Part shown: positions 22,210-24,070 of the stretch, one piece after another
How the letters are laid out: the number at the start of each line of letters is the position of its first letter
Position numbering within the stretch: the first letter of the stretch is position 1
From: Euryarchaeota archaeon UBA549
GTDB lineage: Archaea; Thermoplasmatota; Poseidoniia; Poseidoniales; Poseidoniaceae
Direction: 5' to 3'
Length of the DNA: 24,070 nt
Assembly (NCBI GenBank): GCA_002495645.1
Contig: DAGF01000032.1
Coordinates: 1-24,070, forward strand
The notes under the pieces: model-generated
What the model saw: the letters and a program-made list of their open reading frames with translations, nothing else
Databases searched by the model: none
Told to the model about the DNA's origin: nothing
Made by a program: the position numbers and the translations under genes

Positions 22210-22959
22210 ATGCGCCAGTCGCTTCCTCGTGTACCCAAAGACCGCATAGCGGTCATCATCGGTGCCAAAGGAGCGACCAGCAAAGCCATCCGCGAGGCCG
22301 CGGGTTGCCTGAAGTTCATCATCGATTCCGAATCTGGCGACATCGAGGTTGAGTGGGGCGAAGCCGGGACCTACGACCCTGTCAAAGCGATGAAACTCCC
22401 CGATGTGGTGAAGGCCATCGGCCGAGGCATGGCTCCGGATGCAGCCGTTCGCTTGTTGGATGATGACCATTTCTTCGAACTGGTCGACCTTCGGGAATAC
22501 GTTGGCAAGCGCTCCAATCAGCAACGCCGAGTGCGTGCCCGCATCATCGGGCGCCAAGGCAAGATTCGAAAGTTGATTGAACAGTTAACGAACACCCAAA
22601 TCAGCATCTACAACTCAACCGTGGTCCTCGTCGGTGAAGAAAGCGGCTTATTCGCCGCCCGCCAAGCCATCGAAATGTTGGCGGGTGGCTCAGAACACGG
22701 CACCGTTATCGGTTTTCTTGAGCGAGACCGAAAACGAGCTCGCCTCGAAGCACGTTCATTGGATGCCCATCAAGAGCGAGCGCCTGCCAAAGACGCCTCC
22801 GCTGGCTTTGAGGGGTTGGTCCCAGGTCTTGCAGAAATCTCCCAAGAGCGTCGCAACCGACGCATGAAAGCCGCACAAGTTGACCCCCAAGACGAAGAAG
22901 CGGTCGCTGATATGATGGAACTCGCTGAAGACGAAGCCATCACGTGGGAAGAAGAGTGA
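22210..22959 (+). CDS. Archaeal Pno1/Krr1-like two-KH RNA-binding protein
   Basis: From ATG 22210 the protein has 249 residues. Two KH domains are visible: KH1 with IIGAKGATSKAIREA (GxxG loop at about 18-21) and KH2 with RARIIGRQGKIRKLIEQL (loop at about 114-117). The QQRRVRARIIGRQGK stretch and ISIYNSTVVLVGE are typical of the Pno1/Krr1 group. Eukaryotic Pno1 (Dim2) works with Nob1 and Rio kinases in late 40S maturation; archaeal versions are expected to bind pre-16S rRNA near its 3' end. A Lys/Arg-rich helix and an acidic tail of about 75 residues follow the KH domains. Its stop is one base from the stop of convergent RIO1, its likely functional partner. Confidence 0.9.
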   Translation: MRQSLPRVPKDRIAVIIGAKGATSKAIREAAGCLKFIIDSESGDIEVEWGEAGTYDPVKAMKLPDVVKAIGRGMAPDAAVRLLDDDHFFELVDLREYVGKRSNQQRRVRARIIGRQGKIRKLIEQLTNTQISIYNSTVVLVGEESGLFAARQAIEMLAGGSEHGTVIGFLERDRKRARLEARSLDAHQERAPAKDASAGFEGLVPGLAEISQERRNRRMKAAQVDPQDEEAVADMMELAEDEAITWEEE

Positions 22960-22960
22960 T

Positions 22961-23950
22961 TCACTCCAGCAGTTCGATTTGTTCCACATCGGACAAATCC
23001 ATGTTCAACACGTCGTACATGGCACCGGCCAAATCAACATCCAAACCGTTCTTTTGACCCCATTCAACCAGACGAGTGACGTCCCGGACGAGGAATTCCT
23101 GAGCCTTGGGGTGGCTGTCGACCACCGCTTGTCCAACGTCGATGACGCACGCCCTGCCTTCGTGCCACAGAATATTGTACGGAGAAAAATCCCCGTGAAC
23201 GAGTTTGGCCTTCTGCCATGAAATCGCCAAAAAGCGAAGCAAGTCATCGTAGACCTCCTCCGGTTGGTCGATCTCAACCTCACGAAGTTTGGGCGAAGGA
23301 GAGGTGTCCGAACCCAAGTATTCCATGACGAGGACGTTCTTGTGAACCCCTAATGGATGAGGCACATTGAGCCCCCAACGCGCCAAACGGTTGAGATTGC
23401 GGTGTTCTTTGCGAACCCATACTTCAACCAAATCACGGTGCTTTCGGCGCAAACCGGTGAAACGTGGGTCGCCTTCGATGTACTGAATGAGGTTCTTGAA
23501 AACGGCGTTGGATGTGTGGAAAATTTTCACCGCCACCGTTTCACCTGCGAGGTTGGTCCCGTGGAAGACGTGAGCCTCCTTTCCTCGGGCGACAGGGAAA
23601 TCCAACGTGTCGATGACACCGGATTTCATCATCTTGTACAGCGCCATCAAGGTGAGTCGGTCGAAGACCTGGTCAAACACACGGCGGTCAACCCAATCAT
23701 AGGTTCCCGAACCCATCGCACCCTGAATTTTCGCTTCAATGTCGCGAAACATGGTGTTGTATCGCTTTTCCTTCATCCACTCGTAGCGGCCTTCACGGTC
23801 GTTCAGACCGCTGAGAAATTCATTCTGCTCCGCACGTTGATGTTCGTCATCAAGACGTTCAGCCTTGGTGCGCTGCTTGCGGCTCCTGCGAGGTTTGCGA
23901 CCTTTTCGAGGGCGACCGGCCAACTCGTCCCAGTCGTCCTCGTTGACCAT
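22961..23950 (-). CDS. rio1: RIO1-type atypical serine/threonine kinase/ATPase
   Basis: The 329-residue protein has the RIO1 signatures in order: nucleotide loop ARGKEAHVFHG (121-131) in place of STGKEA, catalytic lysine K142 in VAVKIFHTS, hinge NVLVMEYLG, catalytic loop VHGDFSPYNIL (D254, N259), and metal-binding IDVGQAVVDSHP (D271). The first 60 residues are highly basic (GRPRKGRKPRRSRKQRTK), probably for ribosome binding, followed by the linker RYEWMKEKRYNTMF seen in the family. RIO1 acts as an ATPase switch in the last steps of small-subunit maturation. The gene starts 17 bases after the stop of an upstream minus-strand gene that runs off the window, so it is probably second or later in an operon. 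It is convergent with the KH protein gene. Confidence 0.95.
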   Translation of the reverse strand: MVNEDDWDELAGRPRKGRKPRRSRKQRTKAERLDDEHQRAEQNEFLSGLNDREGRYEWMKEKRYNTMFRDIEAKIQGAMGSGTYDWVDRRVFDQVFDRLTLMALYKMMKSGVIDTLDFPVARGKEAHVFHGTNLAGETVAVKIFHTSNAVFKNLIQYIEGDPRFTGLRRKHRDLVEVWVRKEHRNLNRLARWGLNVPHPLGVHKNVLVMEYLGSDTSPSPKLREVEIDQPEEVYDDLLRFLAISWQKAKLVHGDFSPYNILWHEGRACVIDVGQAVVDSHPKAQEFLVRDVTRLVEWGQKNGLDVDLAGAMYDVLNMDLSDVEQIELLE

Positions 23951-23967
23951 GTGGCTACCTCATCGGC

Positions 23968-24070
23968 TCAAGCAAACAAGGCGTCAATGTCGTCGTCATC
24001 GTCGTCATCGTCGCCTTCTGGTTCCTCTTCCACGATGTCATCCACAACAGCGGCAGGGGCCTCTTCAGCC
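23968..24070 (-). CDS. C-terminal end of an unidentified gene with an acidic tail
   Basis: Only the last 33 codons are in the window. They read as a Glu/Ala-rich stretch followed by eight consecutive Asp and the ending IDALFA, with the stop at 23968-23970. Archaeal acidic tails of this kind occur on several information-processing proteins. In other archaea the gene before rio1 is often translation factor aIF1A, which makes that one candidate by context, but the visible tail does not identify it. The 17-base gap to rio1 suggests co-transcription. Confidence 0.6.
   Translation of the reverse strand, partial: AEEAPAAVVDDIVEEEPEGDDDDDDDDIDALFA

Noticed and set aside
23986..24013. Short tandem repeat of GTC/ATC triplets
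   Set aside because: It encodes the poly-aspartate tail of the partial minus-strand gene, so it is ordinary low-complexity coding sequence rather than a CRISPR or regulatory repeat.

Overview
The window looks like chromosomal DNA of a planktonic euryarchaeon, most likely Marine Group II (Candidatus Poseidoniales, Thermoplasmatota). This is an inference: no rRNA marker is present. The evidence is an archaeal-length uS2, a RIO1 kinase, a two-KH Pno1/Krr1-like protein, TATA boxes about 25 nt before start codons (leaderless mRNAs) with Shine-Dalgarno sites on internal operon genes, a dehydrogenase-first HAD/enoyl-CoA hydratase fusion, and several secreted or membrane proteins with CARDB-like repeats and zinc ribbons. 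Genes are packed tightly and convergent genes often meet within a few bases. I saw no tRNA, rRNA, CRISPR array or insertion sequence.

Layout. 1-2340 holds poorly known membrane proteins: a 5'-partial one, a SAP-domain/zinc-ribbon/multi-TM protein, a gene split by a G9 tract, and a 77-aa protein. 2407-5499 is a surface-sugar block: gmd with a GST-fold gene downstream, and a divergent family 4 glycosyltransferase. 5550-6963 is a three-gene operon of an E1-like (ThiF/MoeB) adenylating enzyme, a JAMM metalloprotease with an intact motif, and a 78-aa helical protein. 6964-9036 is the HAD/ECH fusion and 9078-10322 a second glycosyltransferase. 10396-13665 holds an HxlR regulator, a PPP-family phosphatase, a membrane-anchored tandem winged-helix protein and another winged-helix protein, the last followed by a tRNA-dihydrouridine synthase (13678-14703). 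14707-15315 is rps2.

15450-16637 encodes a Cas4/RecB-like PD-(D/E)XK nuclease with an Fe-S-type cysteine cluster and four TM helices inserted in the nuclease fold. A lipoprotein and two large divergent surface proteins follow (16639-22184). The first surface protein carries three zinc ribbons with identical spacing on its cytosolic side. The window ends with the KH protein and RIO1, both expected to act in small-subunit ribosome maturation, and the acidic C-terminus of a gene that runs off the edge.

The two best candidates for undescribed biology are the E1-JAMM-78aa operon, which has no E2 or ubiquitin-like partner beside it, and the membrane-embedded Cas4-like nuclease. Everything is read by eye from the sequence; no database search was possible.
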